Shown: positions 44,379 through 51,585 of the stretch, in pieces
How the letters are laid out: each line of letters opens with the position of its first letter
Numbering within the stretch: position 1 is the stretch's first letter
Program-made: the position numbers and the translations under genes
Assembly (NCBI GenBank): GCA_020073375.1
Contig: JAIQFG010000023.1
Span: 1-53,096, forward strand
DNA length: 53,096 bases
Direction of reading: 5' to 3'
Origin: Terriglobia bacterium
Lineage (GTDB): Bacteria; Acidobacteriota; Terriglobia; Acidiferrales; UBA7541
Notes under the pieces: generated by a model
Told to the model about the DNA's origin: nothing
The model's database searches: none
What the model saw: only the letters and a program-made list of their open reading frames with translations

Positions 44379-45002
44379 ATGATTGCACAACTTCGCGGAA
44401 CGCTCGAGGATAAGCGCCCGAACCAGGTGCTGGTAGACGTGGGCGGAGTGGGCTACCTGGTGCACGTTCCGCTGTCCACGTTTTATGCGCTGGGCGACCT
44501 GCACTCGAACGTCACGTTGCTGATTCACACGCAGGTGCGCGAGGACGCCATTGCGCTCTACGGGTTTCTGAGTTCCCGAGAAAAACATCTGTTCGAGCTG
44601 CTGATTTCCGCCTCCGGCGTGGGGCCGGTGCTGGCGCTGAAAATTCTTTCCGGCATGAGCGTGGACGATCTGGTACCCGCGGTGCGCAACGGCGACCTGG
44701 CGCGGCTTACGCGCATTCCCGGCGTTGGCCGCAAAACCGCGGAACGCATGGTTGTCGAGCTGCGCGACAAGCTTGCAGCGATGGAAACTCCCGCGGATGC
44801 GCGGCAACCGGTCGCCACCACGGGCACGGCGGGCGACGTCGTTTCTGCGCTCCTGAATCTCGGCTACGAGCAGCGCGCCGCCGAGCAGGCCGTCGAGCGC
44901 GCCAGGAAAGACGGCGCAGTGGAGACGTTCGAGGACATGCTGCGCGCCACGCTGCAGCAGTTGAGCGCCCCGGCGCAGCAGGGCGCGCGCGCCGCGCGAT
45001 GA
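44379..45002 (+). CDS. ruvA: Holliday junction branch-migration protein RuvA
   Basis: A 207-residue RuvA, the tetrameric junction-binding partner of the RuvB motor. Domain I opens MIAQLRGTLEDKRPNQVLVDVGGVGYLVHVP, the two helix-hairpin-helix motifs follow (LLISASGVGPVLALKIL and LTRIPGVGRKTAERMVVEL), and domain III, which contacts RuvB, is at about 160-200 (VVSALLNLGYEQRAAEQAVERA). It is followed by ruvB, with a palindromic element in the 197-bp spacer. ruvC is not in the window. Confidence 0.97.
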   Translation: MIAQLRGTLEDKRPNQVLVDVGGVGYLVHVPLSTFYALGDLHSNVTLLIHTQVREDAIALYGFLSSREKHLFELLISASGVGPVLALKILSGMSVDDLVPAVRNGDLARLTRIPGVGRKTAERMVVELRDKLAAMETPADARQPVATTGTAGDVVSALLNLGYEQRAAEQAVERARKDGAVETFEDMLRATLQQLSAPAQQGARAAR

Positions 45003-45040
45003 TTCCGATATTCCGCGGCCAGATTGGCCGCGAGGAACCA

Positions 45041-45142
45041 GTAGCAGAGCCACTCCTGGCTGTGTGGTTTTGCGAGCCTTATCAACGGCGCCGCCTTTGG
45101 CCGCGAACGCAAAAAGCACACAGGCAAGAGTGCCTGTGCTAC
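45041..45142. repeat. GTAG...CTAC palindromic element between ruvA and ruvB
   Basis: This is an inverted repeat of about 100 bp with left arm GTAGCAGAGCCACTCCTGGC then TGTGTGGTTTTGCG, and right arm CACACAGGCAAGAGTGCCTG then TGCTAC. The left core matches 10909-11009; the right arm has drifted to AAGAGTGCC, as in the 6514 type, so it looks like a hybrid copy. Confidence 0.8.
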
Positions 45143-45199
45143 TCGAGTGCAATTCCCTGGCCCAGTGCGAACAGTTCTTGGATAGGAAGCGTGGGATAA

Positions 45200-46255
45200 A
45201 TGAATTCCGGCGCCGGAAGCAAACCGCGAATGGAAAAATCGTCAGACCGGATTATCGGCGGCGCGCTGCTGGATGAAGACGCGCGCATCGACGCCAGCGT
45301 CCGCCCCAAGCGTTTCGCCGATTACATCGGCCAGTCGCGCGTGAAGGAAAACATCGAAATCGCCATTCAGGCGGCACGCAGCCGCGGCGAGGCGCTCGAC
45401 CACGTTCTGCTCTACGGTCCTCCGGGCCTGGGCAAGACGACGCTCGCGCAAATCATCGCGAGCGAATTGGGCGTGGTGATCAAGACCAGTTCCGGCCCTC
45501 TGCTCGAGCGCAAAGGCGACCTCACTGCCATCCTCACTTCGCTTGAGCAGAAGGAAGTTTTTTTTCTGGACGAAATTCACCGGCTCGTCCCCGCGATCGA
45601 GGAAGTCCTGTATCCCGCGATGGAAGATTACCGAATCGACCTGGTGATCGGGCAGGGCGCGGGCGCGAGAATTCATCCGTTCATCCTGAACCGCTTCACG
45701 CTGATCGGCGCCACCACGCGCGCAGGCCTGGTCACCGCGCCGCTGCGCTCGCGTTTCGGCATCGTGCATCGCCTGGAGTTTTACACGCCGGAAGATCTGG
45801 TCATCATCGTCCGGCGTTCCGCATCAATCCTGGGAATTGCGATCGACGACGACGGCGCCTTCGAGATTGCCCGCCGCAGCCGCGGCACGCCGCGCGTCGC
45901 CAATCGCCTGCTGCGCCGCGCGCGCGACTTCGCCCAGGTGCGCGCCCAGGGACAAATCACTCTGGCTGTCGCCAAGGAAGCGCTGCACATGCTCGGCGTC
46001 GACGAGCACGGCCTCGACGAAGTCGACCGCAACGTTATGCTCGCCATCCTCCAGAAATATTCCGGCGGCCCGGTGGGCCTCGGCACGATTGCCGCGTCTA
46101 TCAGCGAGGAAGAAGACGCCATCGAGGAAATCTACGAGCCCTACCTGATGCAGCTCGGCCTGCTCGACCGCACCCCGCGCGGCCGCGTTGCCACCGCCCT
46201 GGCCTACAAACATTTCGGCATGGAGCCGCCGCGCCAGCAGCACGGGCTTTTCTGA
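45200..46255 (+). CDS. ruvB: Holliday junction helicase RuvB
   Basis: A 351-residue AAA+ ATPase that drives branch migration with RuvA. Walker [12 protein letters not shown] (from residue 73), Walker B FFLDEIHR, sensor 1 IGATTRAGL, arginine finger region [10 protein letters not shown], and C-terminal winged helix with [15 protein letters not shown]. Start ATG 45200 gives a nine- to ten-residue longer N-terminus than ATG 45230; both are possible. The stop TGA is joined directly to the inverted repeat in the ruvB-folK spacer. Confidence 0.97.
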   Translation: MNSGAGSKPRMEKSSDRIIGGALLDEDARIDASVRPKRFADYIGQSRVKENIEIAIQAARSRGEALDHVLLYGPPGLGKTTLAQIIASELGVVIKTSSGPLLERKGDLTAILTSLEQKEVFFLDEIHRLVPAIEEVLYPAMEDYRIDLVIGQGAGARIHPFILNRFTLIGATTRAGLVTAPLRSRFGIVHRLEFYTPEDLVIIVRRSASILGIAIDDDGAFEIARRSRGTPRVANRLLRRARDFAQVRAQGQITLAVAKEALHMLGVDEHGLDEVDRNVMLAILQKYSGGPVGLGTIAASISEEEDAIEEIYEPYLMQLGLLDRTPRGRVATALAYKHFGMEPPRQQHGLF

Positions 46256-46256
46256 A

Positions 46257-46431
46257 TCCACAGATGAACACGGATAAACACTGACAAAACCTTTGAAGCG
46301 AAATAATACCCATCTCAATTGCAGCGGAGACGAAGAAGTAGCTCCCGCGTAAGGACGCTTCAGAAGTTTCATTGCAGGTTTGCCTGACGTTGTTTTGCCT
46401 TTATCAGTGTTCATCCGTGTCCATCTGTGGT
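46257..46431. repeat. Long inverted repeat with ATCCACAGATGAACACGG arms
   Basis: Left arm at 46257-46284 begins ATCCACAGATGAACACGGAT and goes on AAACACTGA; the right arm (46403-46431) is its complement, ending GTCCATCTGTGGTTT. They enclose about 118 bp without a gene. Similar arms are common in many bacterial genomes as mobile or unclear repeats. It begins right after the ruvB stop codon. Confidence 0.9.
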
Positions 46432-46444
46432 TTCATTTCTTGGT

Positions 46445-46933
46445 ATGTCTGGCGGCACGATCATTTATCTTTCTCTCGGCTCGAACCTCGGCGACCGCGC
46501 CGCGAACCTGGAACGCGCCATCGAAGCCCTGCCCGCGGCGGGTGTACGTGTGCTACGTCGATCGGGTATGTACGAAACCGAGCCGGTGGATTTTCTCGAT
46601 CAGCCATGGTTTCTGAATTGCGTCGTCGAGGGGGAGACTTTGCTGCGGCCGGATCAATTACTCGGTGCGCTGCAATCCATCGAGCGCCAGCAGGGAAGCA
46701 GGAAATTGATCGCGCGCGGCCCCCGCCTTCTGGATATGGATATTCTTTTCTATGGCGAGTCCGTGATGCACACGGAGAGTGTGGATATTCCGCATCCGCG
46801 CATGGCAGGCCGCCGTTTCGTGCTCGTGCCGCTGGCGGAATTGGCGCCGGCCCACCGGCATCCCGTGCTTCGTGCAACGGTCGCCGAACTGCTGGCTGCC
46901 ACTCGCGACACCAGTATTGTCCGTCCTCTGTAG
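46445..46933 (+). CDS. folK: 2-amino-4-hydroxy-6-hydroxymethyldihydropteridine pyrophosphokinase
   Basis: A 162-residue HPPK enzyme that transfers pyrophosphate from ATP to 6-hydroxymethyl-dihydropterin in folate synthesis. Marks: YLSLGSNLGDRAANL, YETEPVDFLDQPWFLNCVV, RGPRLLDMDILFYG with the Mg-binding aspartates, and IPHPRMAGRRFVLVPLAEL. ATG 46445 gives MSGGTIIYL; the earlier in-frame start (46427) is inside the repeat flank. Its TAG stop lies in the first GTAG of the palindromic element at 46930. Confidence 0.96.
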   Translation: MSGGTIIYLSLGSNLGDRAANLERAIEALPAAGVRVLRRSGMYETEPVDFLDQPWFLNCVVEGETLLRPDQLLGALQSIERQQGSRKLIARGPRLLDMDILFYGESVMHTESVDIPHPRMAGRRFVLVPLAELAPAHRHPVLRATVAELLAATRDTSIVRPL

Positions 46934-47004
46934 CGCCGGTGTCTCGCCGGCGGTTTATGCGCCGCCCGGGAAATTCAAAACCGCCGGCGAGACGCCGGCG
47001 CTAC
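46930..47004. repeat. GTAGCGCCGG...CCGGCGCTAC palindromic element overlapping the folK stop
   Basis: This is a 75-bp inverted repeat of the 21752 type: GTAGCGCCGGTGTCTCGCC with inner GGCGGTTTAT, and right arm GCCGGCGAGACGCCGGCGCT then AC. The initial TAG is the folK stop codon. Confidence 0.9.
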
Positions 47005-47128
47005 CAAACCGCCGTGAATCTCTCTGGCGAATTGTAACGCGATTGGAGATCAAGCTATGTATGCGAAATCATGCCTGGAATTGAATCTGAATTAAAAAAT
47101 CCGCAGCGACTTGCGGGGGCAATATCGG

Positions 47129-47758
47129 TCAATACCGGTCAATCATCGGCTGTTTCTTTCTCTTCAGTTCGCGTTCTTCCTTTTCCGATTTTTCGTACTC
47201 CGCGATCTCTTCCTCGGTCATCACGTATTCATCGCGCTTGGCGAACATCCCGGTGTCGCGCCGGCCCTGGCGCACGTCCGACTGGTGCCCGGCGCGGCCC
47301 TCGGCGCGTTTGCGGTCGGCGGCGCTGGCGTCAAACCGCACTTTGCGAATCGGGTTCGCAAGCGAGTCGGTCTCCATCAGCAGGTCGCTTACTTTTTCCA
47401 GAAGGTCGTGAAATTGAAACGGCTTGAGCACGTAGGGCAGGCGCGCTTTTTCCAGAATCGGCTGCGCCTCCAGCGAAGACGCTTCCGGCAGCAAAAACAT
47501 GACGCGCGCGCGGACCTTGCCCTCTTCCACCGCCGGAGCCAGCGCCAGTTCCTTCAATGTGAGGAACACTGGACCCGTGAGCCCCGTCATCGCGATGTTC
47601 ACAATCACCAGCGACCACGCCCCGCTCGATAGCTCGGCCAGCGCCTGATTGGCCTGCGGGACGATCCGCAGTTCCCAGCCCTCGGAATCGAGCACTTGCC
47701 GCAGCGCCGACTGGCTCGCTTCGTCATTTTCGATAATCAGGATGCCAATTTTTTCCAT
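47129..47758 (-). CDS. Degenerate receiver-domain protein (Asp to Asn)
   Basis: A 209-residue protein with an N-terminal receiver fold (1-125): MEKIGILIIENDEASQSALRQ, SLVIVNIAMTGLTG and VLKPFQFHDLL with the conserved Lys-Pro. The phospho-acceptor position is Asn54 instead of Asp, so normal phosphorylation is not expected. The C-terminal 80 residues are charged and low in hydrophobics (ADRKRAEGRAG, MTEEEIAEYEKSEKEERELKRKKQ), probably a helical tail and not a DNA-binding domain. It stands alone. A pseudo-receiver that binds a partner is the simplest view. Confidence 0.75.
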   Translation of the reverse strand: MEKIGILIIENDEASQSALRQVLDSEGWELRIVPQANQALAELSSGAWSLVIVNIAMTGLTGPVFLTLKELALAPAVEEGKVRARVMFLLPEASSLEAQPILEKARLPYVLKPFQFHDLLEKVSDLLMETDSLANPIRKVRFDASAADRKRAEGRAGHQSDVRQGRRDTGMFAKRDEYVMTEEEIAEYEKSEKEERELKRKKQPMIDRY

Positions 47759-47968
47759 GGGCGGTCTCCCTGCGGATTCAACCAGTATAGTCCCCCCTTC
47801 CCGCGGGCGGCGCGGCCCGTGCCCTCGCGATTCCCATGCGTTACCTGTACCTGCGCGGGGGTTGTGAAGATCCTGTGAATAAGTGGATAAAGCGAATAAA
47901 AGGCGAAATAATGATTGACGTGGCGAACAAAAAGCGAAATACTATCCCCGTGCTTCGCGAGACGGGTG

Positions 47969-49165
47969 ATGGCCACTGCTACCACGCTTCCTTCGGCTTC
48001 CACGAATTCTCCTCTTTCCAGGGGATTTCCGCGCAGCCGCAGGTGCGACTCCACACCCTCCTTATTCCCCGACGTCCCGCCTCATCGGGACAGCGGGCCG
48101 GATGCCCTGCCACCACCAGGGTCCGCGCCCGAACGCAGGGGCATCGCCCGTCTCGCCTTCTCCTCGCCGCGCGCCGACGCCAAGCGCGGCACGGAATATT
48201 TTCTGCTGCCGGTTCGCTCGATCCTGAACCATTGCGATTCCGAGCGCGTGCCTTTTTCCTGGACGGTGAATCCCTATCGCGGCTGTGAATTCGGCTGTCA
48301 ATACTGCTACGCGCGGTACACGCACGAATATATGGAGCTGGACGGCGCGGATTTCGAGCGCAAGATTTACGTGAAGCAGGAGGCTGGCGCGATTGCCGCG
48401 CGCGACCTGGCCGCGAAAAAAATTATCGGCGAACACATCGCCATCGGCACGGCCACCGATCCCTACCAACCGGCCGAGCGCGAATACGGCGCCACGCGCG
48501 CGATTCTCGAACAGATGGCCGCGCGCCGCGGGCTGAGCGTTTCCATCACCACGAAATCCGACCAGGTGCTGCGCGACCTGGACCTGCTCCGGCGCATCGC
48601 CGAACACTCCAGCATTTCCGTGAACCTGAGCATCACCACGCTGCGCACGCGCCTGGCGCGGATGCTGGAGCCGCGCGCGCCCCGTCCCGACCTGCGCATG
48701 AACGCGGTCCGGGAGTTGCGCCGCGCCGGAATCCCCGCCGGCGTTTTCGCCATGCCCCTGCTGCCCGGGATTACCGATCGCCAGGAGGATCTGGACGCGC
48801 TGGCGCGCGCCGCGCGCGATGCCGGGGCGCTATGGTTCGCTGGTGGCGTCCTATTTCTGATGCCCTCGGCGCAAAAGCAGTTTTTTCCTTTTCTGGATGC
48901 GAAATTCCCGAAGCTCGCGCGGCGTTACCGGGAATGGTTTTCCCGGTCCAATTACGCGCCGGAAACGTATCGCAAGGAGATTACAGTGCGAGTTGCCGCG
49001 TTGCGCAAGAAATATCGTCTTGGCTCACGCCCGGCGGAGGCCGCGCGGACGAACGAGGGGGGCCAGCAACTGAGTCTTGGGCTGGAGTGCAGCGTTCCGG
49101 CGCGTGAGGCGGCGAAAACGGGAAACGCGTGCTCGGCGCAATCGCCGCTCCGCGTTCTCGCCTAG
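47969..49165 (+). CDS. Radical SAM protein (SPL/Rv2578c-like)
   Basis: A protein of about 398 residues with the radical SAM cluster CEFGCQYC (Cys106, Cys110, Cys113), which binds a 4Fe-4S cluster and S-adenosylmethionine. The wider pattern NPYRGCEFGCQYCYARYTHEY and the following GTATDPYQPAE, TKSDQVLRDLDLL and LLPGITDR fit the Rv2578c/SPL-like group annotated as DNA-repair or unknown radical enzymes. The first 75 residues are Pro/Arg-rich and weakly supported; ATG 47969 is chosen, with 47915 as alternative. No partner gene is adjacent. The reaction is unknown. Confidence 0.85.
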   Translation: MATATTLPSASTNSPLSRGFPRSRRCDSTPSLFPDVPPHRDSGPDALPPPGSAPERRGIARLAFSSPRADAKRGTEYFLLPVRSILNHCDSERVPFSWTVNPYRGCEFGCQYCYARYTHEYMELDGADFERKIYVKQEAGAIAARDLAAKKIIGEHIAIGTATDPYQPAEREYGATRAILEQMAARRGLSVSITTKSDQVLRDLDLLRRIAEHSSISVNLSITTLRTRLARMLEPRAPRPDLRMNAVRELRRAGIPAGVFAMPLLPGITDRQEDLDALARAARDAGALWFAGGVLFLMPSAQKQFFPFLDAKFPKLARRYREWFSRSNYAPETYRKEITVRVAALRKKYRLGSRPAEAARTNEGGQQLSLGLECSVPAREAAKTGNACSAQSPLRVLA

Positions 49166-49210
49166 TCGGCGAATTGCGCTGCGCTGAGGTTAAAAAATCG
49201 GAAGGAGTTT

Positions 49211-49299
49211 TAGCAGGCCAGGCTTCAGCCTGTCTGCTTTCATCGCAGACGCATTCTATCGCGCTCGAACCTAACCCGACAGGCTGAAGCCTGTCCTAC
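49211..49299. repeat. Palindromic element, CCAGGCTTCAGCCTGTC core
   Basis: This is an 89-bp inverted repeat: TAGCAGGCCAGGCTTCAGCC then TGTC on the left and GACAGGCTGAAGCCTGTC then CTAC on the right. It is of the 11409 type and borders the stop codon of the next gene (minus strand, ending 49300). Confidence 0.88.
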
Positions 49300-50013
49300 T
49301 CAAGGCAGGATAATCCGTGATTCTTCCTTTGCCGCGGCGGTTTCGGCGGGGAATTGCGCGCGCAGGAATTCCAGGAACGCGCGCGTGCGCGGCCGCCCGT
49401 TGGATCGCAGGCGTCCAAAGCGCTCGAAGAAGACGAAGAGGTGGAAAATTTCCGGGTCTTTCAGCGCGGGGAATTCCGGATGTTCCGCCTCGTGCTTCTT
49501 TTCTTCCTCAATAAATTTCGCGAGCGCGGCGTAAAGTCCCGCGGCAACCACATTGTCAGGAGGTTTTTCGTAATAAATTCCGGAACCAAGGGTGCGGTAG
49601 GTTTCCGCCAGGGCATGTCCGGCGGCCAGGATGTCGGCATCGTTCAGCGAGCGCTGCTCCCGCGCGTAGGAAGCGACCGTATACCCGATTCCGGACATCA
49701 CCCCTTGCCTCATGCGGATCAGTTCCGGGGGAAAAGATACATCCGGAAACGGAACTTCGCTTTCGGCCAGTGGTTTGGGGTGCTCCTGCTCCCAGCGGTG
49801 CGCCGCAATCAAATATGTGCAATCGGCGGGGCAATCGATGCTCACTTCCCGCTCGATTCCGCAGTCGATGGCGCAGATTTTTTCGCCCTTGGCCGGGCAA
49901 TAGCGTTCGGCGCGACGCTTGATGCAGATGGGACAGATTTGTTTTTCGGCCACCCGGATTTTCTCCACAAAATGTTCGCCAATGGCGCCTGCGCTTGCCC
50001 AGCGGAACTGCAT
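49300..50013 (-). CDS. Cys-rich zinc-binding protein of unknown function
   Basis: A 237-residue soluble protein. Residues 24-66 contain CPIC, CPAKGEKICAIDCG and CPADC: seven cysteines that likely bind two zinc ions, resembling a small treble-clef or RING-like cluster. The rest is helical (RSLNDADILAAGHALAETYRTL, YAALAKFIEEEKKHEAEHPEF) and ends with a short Pro tail. I do not recognise a named family; the layout is seen as hypothetical proteins in acidobacteria. ATG 50013 is the start. It is convergent with the radical SAM gene. Confidence 0.7.
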   Translation of the reverse strand: MQFRWASAGAIGEHFVEKIRVAEKQICPICIKRRAERYCPAKGEKICAIDCGIEREVSIDCPADCTYLIAAHRWEQEHPKPLAESEVPFPDVSFPPELIRMRQGVMSGIGYTVASYAREQRSLNDADILAAGHALAETYRTLGSGIYYEKPPDNVVAAGLYAALAKFIEEEKKHEAEHPEFPALKDPEIFHLFVFFERFGRLRSNGRPRTRAFLEFLRAQFPAETAAAKEESRIILP

Positions 50014-50042
50014 CTTAACAGACTGCGAAAAAAACGCGCGTT

Positions 50043-50142
50043 GTCATTCCGAGGCATGTTTTTTTGCCGAGGAGGCTCTCTTTCTTTTTGAGTTCAAGGC
50101 CAAGAGAGATTCCTCGGGCCGCAAACCGGCCCTCGGAATGAC
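50043..50142. repeat. GTCATTCCGAGG...CCTCGGAATGAC inverted repeat
   Basis: This is a 100-bp imperfect inverted repeat with arms GTCATTCCGAGGCATG and GGCCCTCGGAATGAC. It also has inner GAGGAGGCTCTCTTTCTTTT and AAGAGAGATTCCTC blocks. A one-arm relative is at 28790-28833. It lies just upstream of the Cys-rich gene start. Confidence 0.85.
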
Positions 50143-50182
50143 ACGAATAATGGATTCTCCTGGGACAAATGCGAGCGCAAAC

Positions 50183-50566
50183 CTACGGAAGGGCTTCCAC
50201 AAACTCGATCCGGTTTCCCCACGGGTCTTTCGCGTAGAAACGGCGAGTGCCGGGAAGGTTGTCGTCGTCCTTGACGGGCACGCCCCGGGCGGCCAGCGTT
50301 TCGCGCAGTTTATCCAGATCGGGCACCGCGAAGGCGGGATGCGCCTTCCTGGCGGGCTGAAAATTCCGCTCCACACCGATGTGCACCTGCTGCGAGCCGC
50401 ACGCAAACCAGCAGCCGCCACGCGCGCGCAGGACGGGAGGTTTCTCCAGTTCCTTCATGCCCAGAAGCGAGCCATAGAATTCCCTGGCCGCGGATTCGCA
50501 ACCTTCCGGGGCGGCAATCTGAATGTGATCGATCCGCGCCACACACGCATGGATATCCGGCGGCAT
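50183..50566 (-). CDS. VOC-family protein (glyoxalase/dioxygenase-like)
   Basis: A 127-residue single-unit VOC protein: ARIDHIQIAAPEGCESAAREFYGSLLGMKELEKP, the central FACGSQQVHIGVE, HPAFAVPDLDKLRETLAARGV and the ending RRFYAKDPWGNRIEFVEA. His14 (in RIDHIQ) and Glu123 (in RIEFVE) are probable metal ligands. Members include glyoxalases, fosfomycin-resistance enzymes and dioxygenases; nothing narrows the choice. It lies 78 bp downstream of the SYLF gene on the same strand. Confidence 0.88.
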   Translation of the reverse strand: MPPDIHACVARIDHIQIAAPEGCESAAREFYGSLLGMKELEKPPVLRARGGCWFACGSQQVHIGVERNFQPARKAHPAFAVPDLDKLRETLAARGVPVKDDDNLPGTRRFYAKDPWGNRIEFVEALP

Positions 50567-50643
50567 TGCAGGTTCTCCGGAATCAAATTCGCCCGTACGG
50601 GCGCCGCGCCCGGTGAGGGCGTGGCGCCGGAATGGGCGCAGGT

Positions 50644-51360
50644 TTACTTCAGCGATTGCGGATCGGAATGGTTCTTGGGCGATTTCTTGTTCAGCAAGCC
50701 CACCAGTTGCTTGGCGGAGGGCGGGACGGGCACGGTGCCGCGGCGCACGATATCCCGCGCGTCTATTTTCTTTCCGTAGACTTTCTCATTGGCATCGCCG
50801 TCCGGCCGCAAGGTTGAACCCTCCAGCGAAATCCCCGCGAACAATCCGCGCGCTCGCGAATAGGAGAGAATTTCGGCGCGCATGGTCACATCCGTGTCGG
50901 CCGACGCCGTCCTTCCCTTGGGTCCGGCCGCAGCGGACATGTCTCCGCCCAGCTTCACTTTATTCGCCAGAATCGCCTGCGCGCCCCGGGGATTCATGAT
51001 CAGCAGCACAAAATCGGTGGCCTGGCCGCCGAGTTGCAAACCGAAGCTTCCGCCCTCCAGCGCCGCCATCGAGGGAGCCCCCCACGGCCCGGTGAAATGT
51101 TCCCCGCTGCGGCACACCATCGCGCCGCGGCCGTAGCTGCCTCCAAAACCGATGGCGAATTTCAGCACCGAGGGGAAAACCACGACGCATTCGGCTTTGT
51201 CCAGCAGGTCCTGCGGAATGTCGTCGGGAACGTCCAGAATTTCCTTCAGCACGGAGCCTGAGTTTTCCAGGCGGTCGGTTTCTTTTTCATTATCAGGCGC
51301 GGCCAGCAGGGGAACTGCGGCAAGGGCTACAGCCATCAGGACCAGGGTGATTTTTCGCAT
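50644..51360 (-). CDS. SYLF-domain (Ysc84) lipid-binding protein
   Basis: A 238-residue protein with a signal peptide (MRKITLVLMAVALAAVPLLAAP). ATG 51360 is chosen over the long in-frame extension to 51498. The mature part is a SYLF/DUF500 domain: DLLDKAECVVVFPSVLKFAIGFGGSYGRGAMVCRS, GPWGAPSMAALEGGSFGLQLGG, TDFVLLIMNPRGAQAIL and GGDMSAAAGPKGRTASADTD. SYLF domains bind phosphoinositides in eukaryotes; bacterial members are exported and of unclear role. The last 30 residues are Lys-rich and may be disordered. Confidence 0.88.
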   Translation of the reverse strand: MRKITLVLMAVALAAVPLLAAPDNEKETDRLENSGSVLKEILDVPDDIPQDLLDKAECVVVFPSVLKFAIGFGGSYGRGAMVCRSGEHFTGPWGAPSMAALEGGSFGLQLGGQATDFVLLIMNPRGAQAILANKVKLGGDMSAAAGPKGRTASADTDVTMRAEILSYSRARGLFAGISLEGSTLRPDGDANEKVYGKKIDARDIVRRGTVPVPPSAKQLVGLLNKKSPKNHSDPQSLK

Positions 51361-51585
51361 GAGATTGTTCTCCTTGAATTGGATCGGGGCATTTTCCCGG
51401 GCTGGATTCCAAAACATCATAGGGCTTCTGCGATTCCCGCGCAACGCTGCGCTGGCGCCTTCCTTCCAGCAAGGACAGCCGGCGGCCGCGGGAAGCAATT
51501 CCGGCGTTCATATTCATTTCGAGTTCCCGGGAGCGTGTGGACTATAATCAATTTTTCCCTGCGAAAGTTCCACGGGAGCGGCTGG

